Shown one piece after another: positions 48,023 through 59,694 of a DNA stretch of 64,000 nt. Position numbers and translations under genes: made by a program. The stretch spans positions 186,001 to 250,000 of the forward strand of contig WION01000015.1 of assembly GCA_015039365.1 (NCBI GenBank), read 5' to 3'. Each line of letters starts with the position of its first letter. The first letter of the stretch is position 1. This stretch comes from Amanita rubescens. Taxonomy: Eukaryota > Basidiomycota > Agaricomycetes > Agaricales > Amanitaceae. Under the pieces are notes generated by a model, which saw only the letters and a program-made list of their open reading frames with translations, made no database searches and was not told the DNA's origin.

Positions 48023-49148
48023 TTAACTAGCCAAAATTGCCTCCATCCCACCAGTAAGTATCGTACCCATATCTTGCTTGTCATGAGGCTCCGTATAGAC
48101 AACGTACTTTTCGTCGTGCCACTGCTTGGCGCTCACCATTTTGCCATCCACATCCTGGAAATCCGCGGCGCTCTCGGGTCTGAGGAAGTATGCAATGGAA
48201 TAGCGATCTTCCTCCTGGTAAACATCACCCGTGGGGAAAACACGGTGAAGACACGACTTGAAGCGTTTTCCGGAAAGGAAACGCAACGAGTCACCGACAT
48301 TTATGACCGCATGGCCAGGCCGAGGTTCAACCCAGAGCCAAGATTTGCTTTTTTTGATGGGACTGAGGAGCTGCAAACCCCACTGAGGGGTAAAAAGAAG
48401 TGTGAGAGAACCGATATCGGTGTGCTTGTTGTGGCCGGAATAAGCGTTGTCAAAGTTCTTCGGATAGTGAAGCAGGACGAGGGTCGTTGTGGACGGCCTG
48501 TCTGCACGATGATTGTTTTCGAATCGAGCCGAACCACTCAGGTCCAAAGCATTCGAAAGACACATCAAAATGGTCTGGGTAATGAAATGGGAGGCGGTGA
48601 CGAAGTCATGGAATAAGGAGAGATTGTTCCTGACAGTGGTGAGCGGCATCGTTGACGACTGATCGATGACGCTTTTGTAAGAGACCTTGGTGGACAAAGT
48701 GTTACAAAATCGGGAATGATAAAAGAGTCAAACTTAATCACCCTGAGAGTCTCATAACAGTCTCTTGAATTCCTGTTAACGCCGGCGAACATTCCGATGG
48801 GTTTAAATCTGATGAAGATGAGACATTGAAGGTGAGGGAATTCGAGAAAAGAGACGACCCATCAGTCATTGATCCCATATCGTCCTTCATCTTGACCTCA
48901 TGGGGTTGGTCGAAGTAGTCTTTCATGAGGTCGAGAAGAGATTGTTGATCGTCGAGGGCCTTTCTCCAGGGATGAGGACCTTGGAGGTTGAGATAGAAGA
49001 ACCCGTCAGCAATACATGCGTCCAGAAGGCGCTGCGTTTCCACCCCATCGTTGGTTGCGAGCTTGGAGAAATCTATGGTCGCGAGAGGCGCGATTTCGAC
49101 TTGGTTGCCATTGAGGAACGCAGTGTGGTTCCCGGAGTCGGTATCCAT
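48023..49148 (-). CDS. 2-oxoglutarate/Fe(II) dioxygenase (isopenicillin-N-synthase-like)
   Basis: ATG at 49148, about 30 nt downstream of a TATATA box (about 49177-49184, minus sense). The N-terminal DIOX_N part reads IAPLATIDFSKLATNDGVETQRLLDACIADGFFYLNLQG. After an intron inside an Asp-Gly codon pair (donor GTCGTC, acceptor CATCAG) comes FKPIGMFAGVNRNSRDCYETLR. The catalytic half has LVLLHYPKN, the metal-binding HTDIGSLTLLF, VGDSLRFLSGKRFKSCLHRV (distal His) and RYSIAYFLRPE (Arg for 2-oxoglutarate). All three iron ligands and the Arg are present. Such enzymes hydroxylate, desaturate or cyclise small molecules and are common in fungal secondary metabolism. It shares strand and neighbourhood with the AMP-binding gene. 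Confidence 0.88.
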
Positions 49149-50058
49149 TTCTCTGGTCAAAGAGCACAGCAAGGGCTATATAAAGTGGATCTAGAATGAT
49201 GTGTCTGGCAGATTTAAGAGGGACCCCACTTCTCATTAACCCACGACGGGTACGGGTACCCGGGGGATCCCAAATCCTCACCTAATTCTCTGAGAACCGA
49301 AAAGTGTCCCGTCGGGAGGGTATTCGGATCCACGTTTTTGGAGCCGGTGTTACGATGTATCTTCTATTAGAAGTCCGGAACGCCCGGACCCTGCCAAGTT
49401 TCGACGCGCGAGCAAGCCGGCGCGAGCCCTCGCCATCGAGAAACTTGGAGTTGCTGAACTGCCCCTGCAGATTTTTCGACGTAATGTTCGGAAATCCCCG
49501 AACACCCATCGATGGCGCCCATCTGACCCTTCGTTACTTGTGTTGTGGGCCACCACTTCGCGTGGCATGGTCCAAGGAGTGGTATGGGTGGTGGAGGACA
49601 GAAAGTTATGGATATTTGTACTCTATTAGGCACATACCTAATGATAAAAGTAACCTTAGAATCTATAGTAAAGATTGTAAGGAACGTCTCACCTCAGTTA
49701 CCGATATTCGTACGGAGGTGAGGAGAAATATCAAACTATTTATATCCCTACGAACCTGTTCGTGAAGCATAGAAAGAGGCCCATAATAAAAAGGTCTTGT
49801 GAAAGACTCGGTGGCCGCGAGACGTGATTTACATAACCTGTAAAGCATGTCGATGGCAAACAATGCTCGGCGCTTAAACGCTGAGGCGTGAAAGGGAAGG
49901 ACGTCGTCGCATTGTGATGTCCAACACCAGCGCACAGTGCGGGCCGGAATACACTCGCCGGAATGCCGCGTAGGAGCCTTCATCGTTTACTGGCAAACGC
50001 CCGGGCGCGCAGGGATGTCTCGCATAGAGCCGGAAAACTGTCGCCAGTTACCACCACC
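49149..50058. other. Intergenic, no gene recognised
   Basis: Contains the TATA box of the dioxygenase gene (about 49177-49184). Overlapping open frames on both strands (49282-49765, 49663-49983) carry no domain. Confidence 0.4.
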
Positions 50059-50450
50059 ATGTCGACGGCAGATCAACTGACACAGCAAGAGAGAGAAGCC
50101 TATATTATCCTATCCGATTTCTTTCTCGACACAGCTCACCCCGTCGGATCTTCACCTCCTCTCTAACTCATTGCGCCCTCTCGGGATCCCCGCCGCAAGG
50201 TTGCAGTATATGCTCCGTTACGATCTCTTTCCCATCCTTTACCCAAACCTTCTTAGCATCACAGGCGTGTGGTCAGGATTCGACCCGGACTAGGTTGCTC
50301 CAGAATGTACAGGACAGAAGGTCTGGCAGTTGCCACAGGGTGGATGAAGAGTCAAGTCGACCGTGTAGTTTGGTTCTTAATGGGTCACTGGATTCAGTCC
50401 CTTTGGGATAAGGTCAAGGAAGGTCTGGATGACGGTTCAAACGCTAAATT
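50059..50450 (+). CDS. Small protein with DUF7079-like features
   Basis: ATG at 50059 within CACCATGTC. The start reads QLTQQEREAYIILSDFFLDT, and after about 50190 in another frame follows LQYMLRYDLFPILYPNLLSITGVWSGFDPD. The pairing 'LSxFFLDT' with 'YDLFPxxxxNLLSxxGxWxGFDxDW' reminds me of DUF7079 proteins (function unknown) known mainly from bacteria. The middle junction (50150-50190) and the C-terminus are not resolved, so exon limits are approximate. It could be a small gene or a broken one. Confidence 0.4.
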
Positions 50451-50959
50451 GTAGTTGACAACTGGTGTTCACCTCATATTTGCGTTGATGAACATTACTG
50501 CGTGTTGTTCCATAGGATATTGTGCCCATCGTCGCTATAGTGTTTAAACTATAAGAGGGAACAATCAGACACCGTCCGCACGATCATATCAATCGATCAA
50601 TCGATCACGGTTGGCGAGGAAAGCTGATGGCAGGAGAAGGTAGAGACCGGGAATGACGTCATGTGTGCTGCGACCATCCGATTCCGAAGTGATTGCCGGC
50701 TTCGGTATTGCACTATGGACGCTTTGTATCTCTTGGAATGAAAGGTCGTGTGCATATGAATACCTGTATGACAGACTTTATACATCATGCGACTTTTTGT
50801 GACGCTACAAACAATAAAAATGTGGTTTCACCCCTTCCTAACCTCAGCATCATCCCAATCCTTCATGATGAGGTTGGATTCATAAAAAGTCGACACTGCC
50901 CCTGTACTAAGAGAGAGAGAGAGAGAGAGAGTAAGGAATGATGATCAGATGTGCAAAGT
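50451..50959. other. Intergenic with (GA) repeat
   Basis: No gene recognised; a (GA)10 tract lies at 50911-50931. Confidence 0.5.
50911..50931. repeat. (GA)10 microsatellite
   Basis: Alternating GA over 21 bases near the 3' end of the uncharacterised minus-strand gene. Confidence 0.9.
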
Positions 50960-52000
50960 AGAATTCATACCTCTCCTGTAGTGCATGAAGACCTTGATCA
51001 ACTGTTGCATCCGCCAAATCAAGATCACCACGCTCGCGTTGAACATCGGCCGCCCTAAATGCCGCCAACGCACGGTCAGCCGACCGAAGCGCCAGGTCCC
51101 ATCCATCTAAACTAGTAGGGTCCTGAGTCGAACCATGCTCCTTCCCCTTTTCTGCCTTCAAGCCTGCGATATATGCGCTCAGCATCATGTCAAAAATCGT
51201 CTCGCAGGCGCAACGAAGCTGGAGAATGAAAGGAAGAGAACTCTCCATGTACGAATAGTCGGATACTATCAGGCCACGCCGGAGGTGGTCTGGATCTCCA
51301 GGAAAGCAACCGCGGATAAAAACCTGGATCTGGGTTTCTTTCAAACTTGAAAAATTCGTAAGTCAAGCCATCCGTAAAAACGCAGTGGATAGGTAGACTC
51401 GAAGTGGAGTTCTTCGAGGTCGCAGCCTGTAGTAGTATATCCGGGTCAAGAGCGGAAGGTGTGGGCCTGAGACTGTATGCGGCTTACGATTACATTCGGC
51501 TATAACCTGAGCAATAATCTTCAAACGTTCGACATCATTTCCCACCATGATCTTCATCTGGATACAGAGAAACGCGACGGTGCCAAACGTTTTGAAGAAG
51601 TACTCGATGCGACCCAGTGTACCAAAGCGATTATCGATCATAGTCTCTGGGTCATTCCTCAGCATGAAATTAAACTGCTTAACTAGGTGGTTGAAAATCT
51701 AGATGGTTGCAGTAAACTCTCGAGAGCGCGAGAGAAATTAGGAGATTAGTTATTCGCACCGGAGAAAAGAACCTCGATCTCGCCTCCTCCGTCCCATGCT
51801 CAGGAGGGGCGCCGTACTGCATTAACATGATATCCATGTCCATCACGATTGACTTGAAGAGATGTGTAGGAATCCGAGAGCGGTGAATATCAAAAGTCCC
51901 AATGTCTCCCAGCTGATTCCATGGATGAAGTCCTACGAGAGGAGCGACCTTAGCATATGTGACTTTGGAGAAGCCATGTTCTACGTTAATTTCTTAGCTT
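50960..52000 (-). CDS. Uncharacterised basidiomycete protein, multi-exon
   Basis: Minus-strand coding blocks with plausible short introns. 51970-51760: HPWNQLGDIGTFDIHRSRIPTHLFKSIVMDMDIMLMQYGAPP. 51665-51490: MLRNDPETMIDNRFGTLGRIEYFFKTFGTVAFLC. 51340-50960: ETQIQVFIRGCFPGDPDHLRRG, then LPFILQLRCACETIFDMMLSAYIAGLKAE and a helical, charged C-terminus. No signal peptide or catalytic motif seen and I do not recognise the family. Start and stop are not fixed. Confidence 0.45.
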
Positions 52001-52523
52001 AACTAGACCCCAAGACAGAATAGTGACAGACCTGGGCCTTCGGGCATGGTAGGGTCGGGGCCTGATCCGGTGTGCGACTATTGGGATGCGGCTCGAAGAA
52101 GAGGAGATCGTGCTTTTGAATGATTTATTGGAAATGATGCTCAAGTATCGTCTGGAGGAACGAATGAGCATGGAAGTCATGGTTTAAGTACATATATACC
52201 AAACATTCTATGAAATACGTGCAGAATATAGGGGTACATGTGACATACACACTACAATAAATAAAAAAGTGTAACAACATCAAGTCCCAACATCGTTCTT
52301 GTGCCAAGGTCTAAAGGATATTATAAAATATATAAAAAAAAAGGAGGTCCGTTTTGGATGCGAGTCGGGGTATGTAACAAGGAAGTTGTTGGGATAAGAA
52401 TACATGATAATCGGCGGATGATAAGTCCGTGCCAAGCATGCCAAGAAATGCCAAGATGTTAAAATAAGGAAAATGCGCGACACCAGGTCGTCCACATACT
52501 ACGGCCTCGTGTTCCAAATGGAG
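52001..52523. other. 3' flank of the tetraspanin gene
   Basis: AT-rich, with part (about 52240-52290) repeated at the tetraspanin relic near 44160-44190. No gene seen. Confidence 0.5.
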
Positions 52524-53854
52524 TTACGATACCGTCTCAGGAGTCCTCGAACCAATCGAATCGTATTTTGCGTGATATACCGGCGTTGTTGTGCTCGCCG
52601 CCGAGCCATGGTATGGCATCGTTGGCATCGAGTCGAGTTGTGATAGGTTGGCGCGTGAACGAGCCAAGATGTCAGAAGCCACATCCCGTCCGTACTGTTC
52701 GGCGAGTTGGCTAATAGAAGCCCCCCAAGTCAGTCTGACATATTTAGAAAGACGTGATTCGTAAGAGACGTACCTGGCATATTGGTCCATAATCAACGCC
52801 ATTGTGTTCAGACTGAGTCCTGTATGCTTTAGGCATCATGCCCTTTCCAAACCTATATGTGACGTGATTAGAGCACAGTAATCCCGAGACCATGATCGCA
52901 ATTTGAAGAGGGACCAATGAAAAGACGACGGTGTAGAACTTTACGAGCGCTACTCGCTCGAAATCGAGGTATGGCCCTTTGCATCCAGGAAGTACGGTTC
53001 GCGAGTAACATGTCGCGCTCACGGTAGCTTCTTCGAAGGGGTCATAATATCCACAGCACTGGAGTTCGTTTTGGATTATCAACCGGTCTGAGGTGCTTAA
53101 AGCTTGGGACCACTGAGCGTTGATCTTTCCTGGGAGGTTAAATGTATGTTTTTTGTAGGTTATGTATCCTGGGATGACGAGGAGGCCAAAGGTGACCCAT
53201 GTGAGGAAGGTGTATATCGCGAGGAAAGAGCGGTTGTTGAGGAGGATTCCGGCCCAGCCGACCATGGAGGTAAATAGGCCGACGACCGCAGCGAGCGTGG
53301 AGAGTACCAGTTCGGCCCTGTTACCCGTACGGACAACGTCTGCGTGGGTGAATATGTTGAACCAGGTTAGGAGTAGTATGATAAGGCCTATAAGGGTGTA
53401 TATCGTAAACTGACCAAAATGAAAAGTGAGAAACGATTCGGAATAGTAGATTAAAACGCACCAGGAGGTTAGTGCAGAACAAAATCCATTTAAACTTATT
53501 CCACTTCATCTTCTTTCCCCGCTTTTTTCCAGCAAGCCATGGATCAGAATCGTCGTCACCCTCACTCGGCATCCTGGCCTCCCCGCTCCGGAATGCTTCT
53601 ATACCCCCGCCACGCTTCGGAAATTTAGGATCAAAGCCCTGGTCTCCCTTTTTTGCGTTCTTCCTGCGCCGTGGATTGCCAGCGTTGAGCATTCTTGACG
53701 AGAATTTTTTCGGGAGGTAGTTGAGAGAGAGGGACCCGCTGCTCATTTCATGACTTAGAGAGGTTGGAGAGCCACCTATAGAGCGTGTCGTTGGTGAGAC
53801 TGCAAATGGCGCAGAAGGGGGCTCGAGAGAGGCTGAGGATAGGTCGGCGAGCAT
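52524..53854 (-). CDS. Tetraspanin (fungal Tsp2-like)
   Basis: Start at 53854. A long Ser/Pro/Lys-rich cytoplasmic N-terminus of about 120 residues ends in KKMKWNKFKWILFCTNLL, the start of the first helix. After an intron the frame continues FTIYTLIGLIILLLTWF. Helix 2 is ELVLSTLAAVVGLFTSMVGWAGI and helix 3 FLAIYTFLTWVTFGLLVIPGYI. The large extracellular loop has the tetraspanin signature CCG (LQCCGYYDPF) and two more Cys (ATCYS, LPGCK). Helix 4 is KFYTVVFSLVPLQIAIMVSGLL. The C-terminal tail ends PVYHAKYDSIGSRTPETVS. Tetraspanins organise membrane domains; fungal members act in infection structures or fruiting. The CCG plus four-Cys loop and long N-terminus fit basidiomycete Tsp2. A partial copy lies at 44160-44830. 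Confidence 0.87.
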
Positions 53855-54737
53855 GTGTTGTGTTGAGGTAGCTTGGGATGCAAAAGATGCTCTACGAGAG
53901 GGTGGTCTAAAAAGGATTGAGGTTATAAGACAGGGTGTACGGAAAGGACTGACGGAGAGGGGTCCATCTAGTGGAAGAGGAGAGGTAGAAGAAGAAGTGA
54001 CAGGTAAGTCCTTACGCTATGTCCGCAGCAAGCGTGGACATACCATACTTGGCAGCGGCGCTTCTGCCCGATACCCTCTTGTCCCTTCGAGATAAATTGA
54101 CCACACTCGCTGCATTCTGGATGACGAAGAGAGAGAACAATTACAGTTGCAGGCTATCACAGTTGTGCCTTTATTTCCATTTCTTGCTAATCCACATGGT
54201 CGAGCCTCTTTGTTCCGCAACTCAATATAGATCACATCTAATCTAATCTTATCTCATGTCCCTGACAACGCTTGGCAAGCCGACTGTTTATCACGTCGAC
54301 GTCATGCCTCGTACGTACGCGACACCTAGACGACCAACTGTGTGTTCGTCTACTAGCTTATGCCGCTGCATTTGGAGTATCTCACTAATGCGCACGTCAC
54401 AGAGATTCGTCTTTGCGCATATAGCCTATATGTTGTCTTGAAATGGTTTACGATCTCGATTGAAAGATCTTTTCTCAAATTCTACTTGATTGTATGCCGC
54501 GCAGACGCAGGGACAAAAATCGTATCGTCTGAGATGTAGATTGACGTGGCCGACGTTTACACCTACGTTTTCATACCAAAGCTAACCAGACTTCCAGGCT
54601 TGCTCGGCAATACGGAGCGGAGGGGACACCGCTGGCAGAATCGGTGTGAGAGTATATAAATGTCATTACCTGAGACATTACAAGTATGTTTGCGATCTTC
54701 AAGGAGAAAGGAGAAATGTAACGCTAATACAACTCTA
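53855..54737. other. Intergenic, upstream of tetraspanin
   Basis: Likely holds the tetraspanin promoter. Open frames at 54019-54246 and 54256-54441 have no recognisable content. Confidence 0.4.
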
Positions 54738-55544
54738 TCATAATGTACGAGCCGCCTGATTCCGCTTTGCTTCCTTGTACACTAATCCCCAGTCCCGGCA
54801 CTCCCAATCTCCACTTTGATCAATCGGATCAAGGTGCGACGCATAATTGAACGATTCGAGGTGCACATCACCTCGACATAACACCATCTGCTTCATATAG
54901 TTTAAACAATGCCTTGCAAATTCTGATGGAGGTCCTTCGCGCGGGGTGACCGTCTCATTCCGCAGAATATCCAGGCAACGTAGCTGATGAAACAGCGATA
55001 CGCTAAATGGTCGCTTGTGTTCTCCCAAATATACAACTCCATCCCCGCCTGGAACCAGTTGAGCCCACTCCTGCGCATCCGTTTTCGGTATCTAGTTTGT
55101 ACCGATTTGTGTTCTCAAACCCAATTCGCACCCGGGGTCGATGTTCAGTAAGGGGCCACGTTTCGGGATAATCATTTCCCAGGTAAGCTGGCAAAAATAG
55201 GTCATATTACATGGCAGAAACGCGACGGCCGTTGACGACTTACAGTATTGTTTTGGGTTCAATACCTGAGCGAAGTGTTGTTGGAGCCATATCGTGGCTG
55301 CCAGCTTGATGACGACACTGAAAGAAAGGAGCAAGAGCACAACGCTCAACACATTCGCGCTAGGAAGCTTGGCGAACTGTAGTTGCAGAAAAGATCTTGA
55401 AAGCGCTCTGAACAACATGCAGCCTGAATGGAAAAAGGTAGTACTAACTTCGTACGTACACTGATATATGTAGTAAAGGTGATACAAGTTTGGGCTGTGC
55501 TTTTCACAGGCTCTCCACATGCTCACTGCGTCTTCCTCGCCCAT
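54738..55544 (-). CDS. UstYa-like (DUF3328) protein
   Basis: A cytoplasmic N-terminus and one membrane helix (VLSVVLLLLSFSVVIKLAATIWL) precede the conserved luminal part. The latter reads DYPETWPLTEHRPRVRIGFENTNRYKL, then EWAQLVPGGDGVVYLGEHKRPFSVSLFHQLRCLDILRNE and RHCLNYMKQMVLC. The two HxxHC-type motifs of the family are present, but the first is H-Q-L-R-C: the second His is Arg. UstYa proteins act in oxidation or cyclisation of ribosomal peptides in ascomycete dikaritin pathways and occur widely in basidiomycetes. Frame register changes by one base near 55077 (just before EWAQL). Introns lie at about 55420-55460 and 55195-55265. The start is taken at 55544 but a later one is possible. It lies in the same block as three secreted-peptide genes. 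Confidence 0.75.
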
Positions 55545-55678
55545 GAAAGCTATATTAATGGATCGTAATTATGGAATCTCCATGGATCCAAGATTACATA
55601 TCCGACTGGCCTTTGCTTCTTTCCCTTTCCTCCTGCCTCAGCGCTCGTAGCGAGCTAGCTACTAGGCCCTCCTCCGCC

Positions 55679-57075
55679 ATGTCGACGACCGAGTTCGAAC
55701 ATGCCTATTACATCGGGAACTATATGTCTGGTATTCTCTACGGTACATTCTCCCACTTATCTCAGCTCGATCCAAATATGCTGATCCCATCCGTTCTATG
55801 TGCACAGGCATCGAACTGGTTATGTACTTCACTGCCATGCGCCGTCTTCTCCGTGCTAGACGTCACAAACGACTGGCAGGTTCACGTACATTCCTCGCTC
55901 TTTATTCTACTGCGCTCTTTATCCTCGTTACCATCGACATATGTGCCAACGCCGTGTGGGGGGAAGAACTATGGATCTCGTCCCGCAACAAGCCAGGTGG
56001 CATACCCGAGTTTATTGCGACCCAAGTATCAGTATGGTATGAAACCCTCGGCTCGACGAGTGTCGTGGCTATGATATTCATGGGCGATGCGCTTTTAGTG
56101 AGTCCATTCTGCGATGACGGACTTGGAGTAAAAAGTTACTCAGGCTCTGCCTCGATATCCCCGAATAACGTACTGATGCATGCTGTCCTTCCCTCGCGCG
56201 CAGATCTACCGGCTTTTCATAATCTACGATTCGAATTACGCGTTGATTGTTATTCCTTGCTTAACATGGTGCGCTGCATTTGGTACGTCGCATCCTTACT
56301 ATCCCCTTTCCGACTGTCCTACAATAAACTCAACCCAACTCTCCAGCGCTCGCCATTATCCAACTCGTTACCTCGGGCAAACCAGGGGGCAACTTCTTCA
56401 ATGGCAAAACCATCGACTTTGGCACGCCCTACTATACCCTCACCATCGCTCTCAATATTATCATCACGACTTTGATTTGTCTTCGCCTGTTCTATTTTTC
56501 TCGCCGGATAAAACACATCCTCGGACCAGATGGAGCGAAGACGTACACGGGCATCGCGGCGATTTTGATCGAGAGCGCGGCACCATATAGTTTGGTCGGA
56601 TTGATGTTTTTGATACCCTATGCGAGGCAGAGCGGGACAGCGATCGCGTTTGGACAGGTTTGGGCAAAGATGACGGTATGGCTATCATTTTCCCTGTCTG
56701 TCAGCGGAATGTTAACAAGGGCTATGTATTTAGTGCTTATCGCCTCAACTCATTATTCTCCGCGTCATATCTGGAACGGCTTGGGGCAGGGATACACTTG
56801 ACCGGACTCGGACGGTTGGAGATGTGACCGATTCATCTGGTAGGGATGCTAGGTCTACCACGGTCCTTTCTACCGAATTGCAATTTTCGCCTGTGGAGGA
56901 GACGGCGATATATAGCCATGACAGTAAAACGAATACGGATACTCAGGGTCTCAACTCACACGATGGGTATGGGCTGGTGTTTGGTTCGGGCGGTGGTGGA
57001 AGCATGGGTACTACTCATTCAGACAGTGGGTTGAGTAAAGGGAATGAGAAAAAGGTACCTGACGAAGACGGATAG
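55679..57075 (+). CDS. Multi-helix membrane protein of the mushroom 7TM-like family
   Basis: ATG at 55679 (MSTTEFEHAYYIGNYMSGILYG), then exons joined at about 55740-55808, 56100-56203, 56285-56345 and 56670-56730. Helices: FLALYSTALFILVTIDICANAVW, TSVVAMIFMGDALL, YALIVIPCLTWCAAF, YTLTIALNIIITTLICLRLFYF, GIAAILIESAAPYSLVGLMFLIPY and more. After CLSPQLIILRVISGTAW comes a hydrophilic Ser/Thr-rich C-terminal tail. Proteins of this layout are numerous in Agaricomycetes and uncharacterised. It lacks the features of STE3 pheromone receptors. Confidence 0.8.
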
Positions 57076-58044
57076 TATGGAAAAGGTTGAGATGATGGTT
57101 TGAGGAAATTTACCGTGGGTCCGTGTATTAGTGTTTAGATTGGTGTTATGTCGAATCTAAAAAAATGAAGTGTTACCGGTCTAATATTCAATCATTGTGC
57201 GCGGTTTCAATGATTTCGAACTGACTGGATCCCTTGGTGCCTATTCAAGTTAGTCCAACTTTTTATTGTAACTCGTTTCGAAGGCTGCATATGGTAATGA
57301 ACTGGTCAGCCGGCCGTAATGCCGTTCAACGTTCAACAACAACAACACGAGCAAATAAGGAGCACTGACCGCCAGTGGCACGTATTAGGAATTGGTTTCA
57401 ACACCTGCCATCTATCTCGACAAGCGCAAGATCTTGGTGTCCATTCCGAACCATACGGATAAACGAGCGTCAGCGGATCCGCTGTTCCAGCGCTTTCCCA
57501 CTAGAGCTGTCACCGTTCCACGCAACACAACGTAAATATGGTGAGTGCTTATGATCATCACGCACAGTGAGGCTGTGAGCCCTTACACACGTTGTCAAGT
57601 GAAACCCGGGTCGATTATTGACTCCGGCCCTAGTAATATTAATCTTGCATTCGTCAACGAGTGCGGAAGCGGACAACAACGGCCTTTTACATAGCATGTA
57701 TGACATACACACCACGCCTCACTTGTCAACGTAGATGAGGGGAAGCTCGTCGACTATTCCACCTCCCCTACGCTTTAAAGTTTCAAATAGATCGAATTCG
57801 CCGACTGGGATTAGTCAGCCTAGCGAAAGCGAGCTCGAAATCCTCAACGGAAAGTGCAAGTGTTTTCTGTTACACTTTTGTTAGGCTTTGGATCAAAACT
57901 GTATCAAAGACGCGGTTCCCGCCAGTCACTTGGTGCTAAAGCTTATCGAGACCTCGCTTCACCGTGAAGCGTGAAGGTACCGGTATCACACTGCCAACAT
58001 GGAGTCAATGATATGCCTCCGGAGAATTCGGTGACATACTAGGA
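57076..58044. other. Upstream region of secreted peptide gene 1
   Basis: No gene. Short blocks are shared with the areas upstream of the other peptide genes: an ACATAGCATGTATGACATACACACC stretch (about 57690-57714) recurs in weaker form at about 61045-61067, and an AAAGACGCGGTTCCCGCC stretch (about 57906) at 61253 and 59195. Confidence 0.6.
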
Positions 58045-58099
58045 TGACTCCAGGGTTTCAGGCTGTGCTTACCTGACCCTTGGAGGTCTATAAAGAGGT
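58045..58099 (+). promoter_or_regulatory. Promoter module of peptide gene 1
   Basis: TGACTCC at 58045-58051, then TTTCAGGCTGTGCTTA at about 58057-58072, then TATAAAGAGGT at 58089-58099, which is 81 nt before the ATG. The same three boxes in the same order precede peptide genes 2 and 3. TGACTC is the core of Gcn4/AP-1-like binding sites (known elsewhere); binding here is inference. Confidence 0.8.
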
Positions 58100-58169
58100 T
58101 GGCATCTCAGTGCCTGGACAACACCTATCTCATAGCCGCCATACACTAGGAACAGCCGAATACCCCACA

Positions 58170-58366
58170 ATGAACCGTCTCTACGCGCTTGCTGTTCTAT
58201 TAGCCTTCAGCGCCTCAATGGCTGCCGCTTCACCCGTTGAGAGAAGAGAAGACTTAGGTGCTGGTAAGTGCTATTATTACTACCTGTGTTAGCCCGGAAC
58301 TAACGATACCCCACAGACATTGATGCACACAGGGAAAGGATTGACCCGCCATTCCTGAAGCCTTAG
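58170..58366 (+). CDS. Small secreted peptide 1, two exons
   Basis: Exons 58170-58263 and 58317-58366, with an intron of 53 nt (GTAAGTGC...CCCCACAG, branch-like CTAAC inside). The product has 47 residues: a signal peptide (MNRLYALAVLLAFSASMAAA) followed by SPVERREDLGA, and after the intron a tail ending IDPPFLKP. The phase-1 splice splits the Asp codon following the Ala of GA. Gene 2 has the same length, intron position and phase, and a tail with D-x-x-F-L-x-P. An RR pair could be a Kex2-type site. The mature part would be only about 25 residues, without Cys. No known family comes to mind. Candidate roles are signalling peptide or RiPP precursor; both are inference. Confidence 0.75.
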
Positions 58367-59372
58367 CCCTATTTTAAATCTCCAACTAAGTAAGTTCCTA
58401 TCATCTACAAGTAAGACAAAGGCTTGACATCCATATCAGGGCCACTTGAGGTTGTTGTTATGTCGTATACAACATATTGTTGGGTTTTTTGGTTTTAAAC
58501 GGACTTCATTGATTGTTATTATTGTTATATTTATGGACTCTACGCTTTAATATTTAGCATCCCCTTCAATTGGAAGGAGGAATAATAGTGATTTCGCGAT
58601 TGCATATGAGAGAGTATATTATTATCGTTCTTGTGCCTGGAGAAAATGCGAGAGTGACAGATTACGTGGCCGAGGTACTCTCCGAGTCCGGCACTTCCAC
58701 GTACACATCAGGAACATTTGGTTCAACCTGTTGACCTGGATTAGTATCTCGCTTACGAAGCAGACAAATCTCTCGGAAGAGGATTGATAGATCCGTACCC
58801 TGGTAAGCAGTTAGCAGTACTGAGGCTGTCCTACGTTGTCACTGTCAGGTACTAATCCTCAGCTTGGGTTTGTTATAGACCCCGGCTGCAATAAACAATC
58901 TGGCTCTGGCGGTGTTTCTGCACAAGTGAGTGGCGATGCCTCCTACTACATGGCGTGAACCGTTGCTTACGGTTTACAGCGGGCCCGCGCTGTTCTAGTA
59001 GAATTCCCAGGTTGAAGCTTTCAACTAGTTCAACCGTCTCACTTCCGAAGTCCTCGGGTGCAAATTCAGATAAACTCAAGTTGACAACCTTGCAACAGTT
59101 GGTCAGCAGAAACAAACTCGAAGGGTCTAACAGAAAATGGGCGTATTACTGAAGAAATATCTCGAGCTCTGGAATTTTTTTTGATTATCTATCAAAGCGC
59201 GGTTGCTAACTAGCACTGGATGCTATATCTGTTCAGGAGGGTACTGACGACATGATGGAGGCGTGGCTTTTGGCCGTACAGCCGTGCAGGCGGCCGAGAA
59301 CACATCAATGTGCCACTCTGCCAAACGTGAGTCGACGACGGAGACACCTTCGGACTACCCGGTGATTGAAGA
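58367..59372. other. Spacer between peptide genes 1 and 2
   Basis: Downstream of gene 1, the stretch TTGACATCCATATCAGGGCCAC (about 58425) recurs after gene 2 as CTGACATCCATGTCAGGAACAC (about 59749), so the 3' flank was duplicated with the gene. No other gene seen; the minus-strand ORF at 58873-59115 is unconvincing. Confidence 0.6.
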
Positions 59373-59423
59373 TGACTCCTCTATTTTCAGCCTGCGGTGC
59401 CTACTCGAGCGCTATAAAGAGGT
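59373..59423 (+). promoter_or_regulatory. Promoter module of peptide gene 2
   Basis: TGACTCC at 59373-59379, TTTTCAGCCTGCGGTGCCTA at about 59385-59404, TATAAAGAGGT at 59413-59423. The ATG is 83 nt after the start of the TATA box. Confidence 0.8.
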
Positions 59424-59495
59424 CATCGTCGCCGCCAGTGCCATTATAACACCTACCGCATATCCGCCATACCCTTCACAGCCGATTGGCTAGCA

Positions 59496-59694
59496 ATGAA
59501 TCCTCTATGTGCATTTGTCGCTTTACTTGCCCTTGCCTCAACGGCTGTTGCCTCTCCCGTTGAGATGAAAGAAGCCACAGCTGCTGGTAAGTACTATCTT
59601 TGACATTACTATGTTAATTTGTGCTAATAAACTTTTAATAGACAGTAAAGTAGAGAACGTTAAGCTTGACGCGCTATTCCTCAGGCCTGTATAA
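59496..59694 (+). CDS. Small secreted peptide 2, two exons
   Basis: Exons 59496-59586 and 59642-59694, intron of 55 nt (GTAAGTACT...TTTTAATAG). 47 residues: signal peptide MNPLCAFVALLALASTAVAS, then PVEMKEATAA, and after the intron a tail ending LDALFLRPV. Intron position and phase (G of the Asp codon) are the same as in genes 1 and 3. The RR of gene 1 is MK here, so a dibasic site is not conserved. The tail F-L-[KR]-P is conserved with gene 1. Confidence 0.75.

Noticed and set aside
48074..48616. Plus-strand ORF of 180 residues
   Set aside because: Shadow of the 2OG dioxygenase gene on the other strand.
55679..57075. STE3-type pheromone receptor (mating-type B locus) together with the peptides as pheromones
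   Set aside because: The membrane protein lacks STE3-like features and belongs to another mushroom 7TM-like family; the small peptides carry signal peptides and have no CaaX end, which basidiomycete pheromones need.
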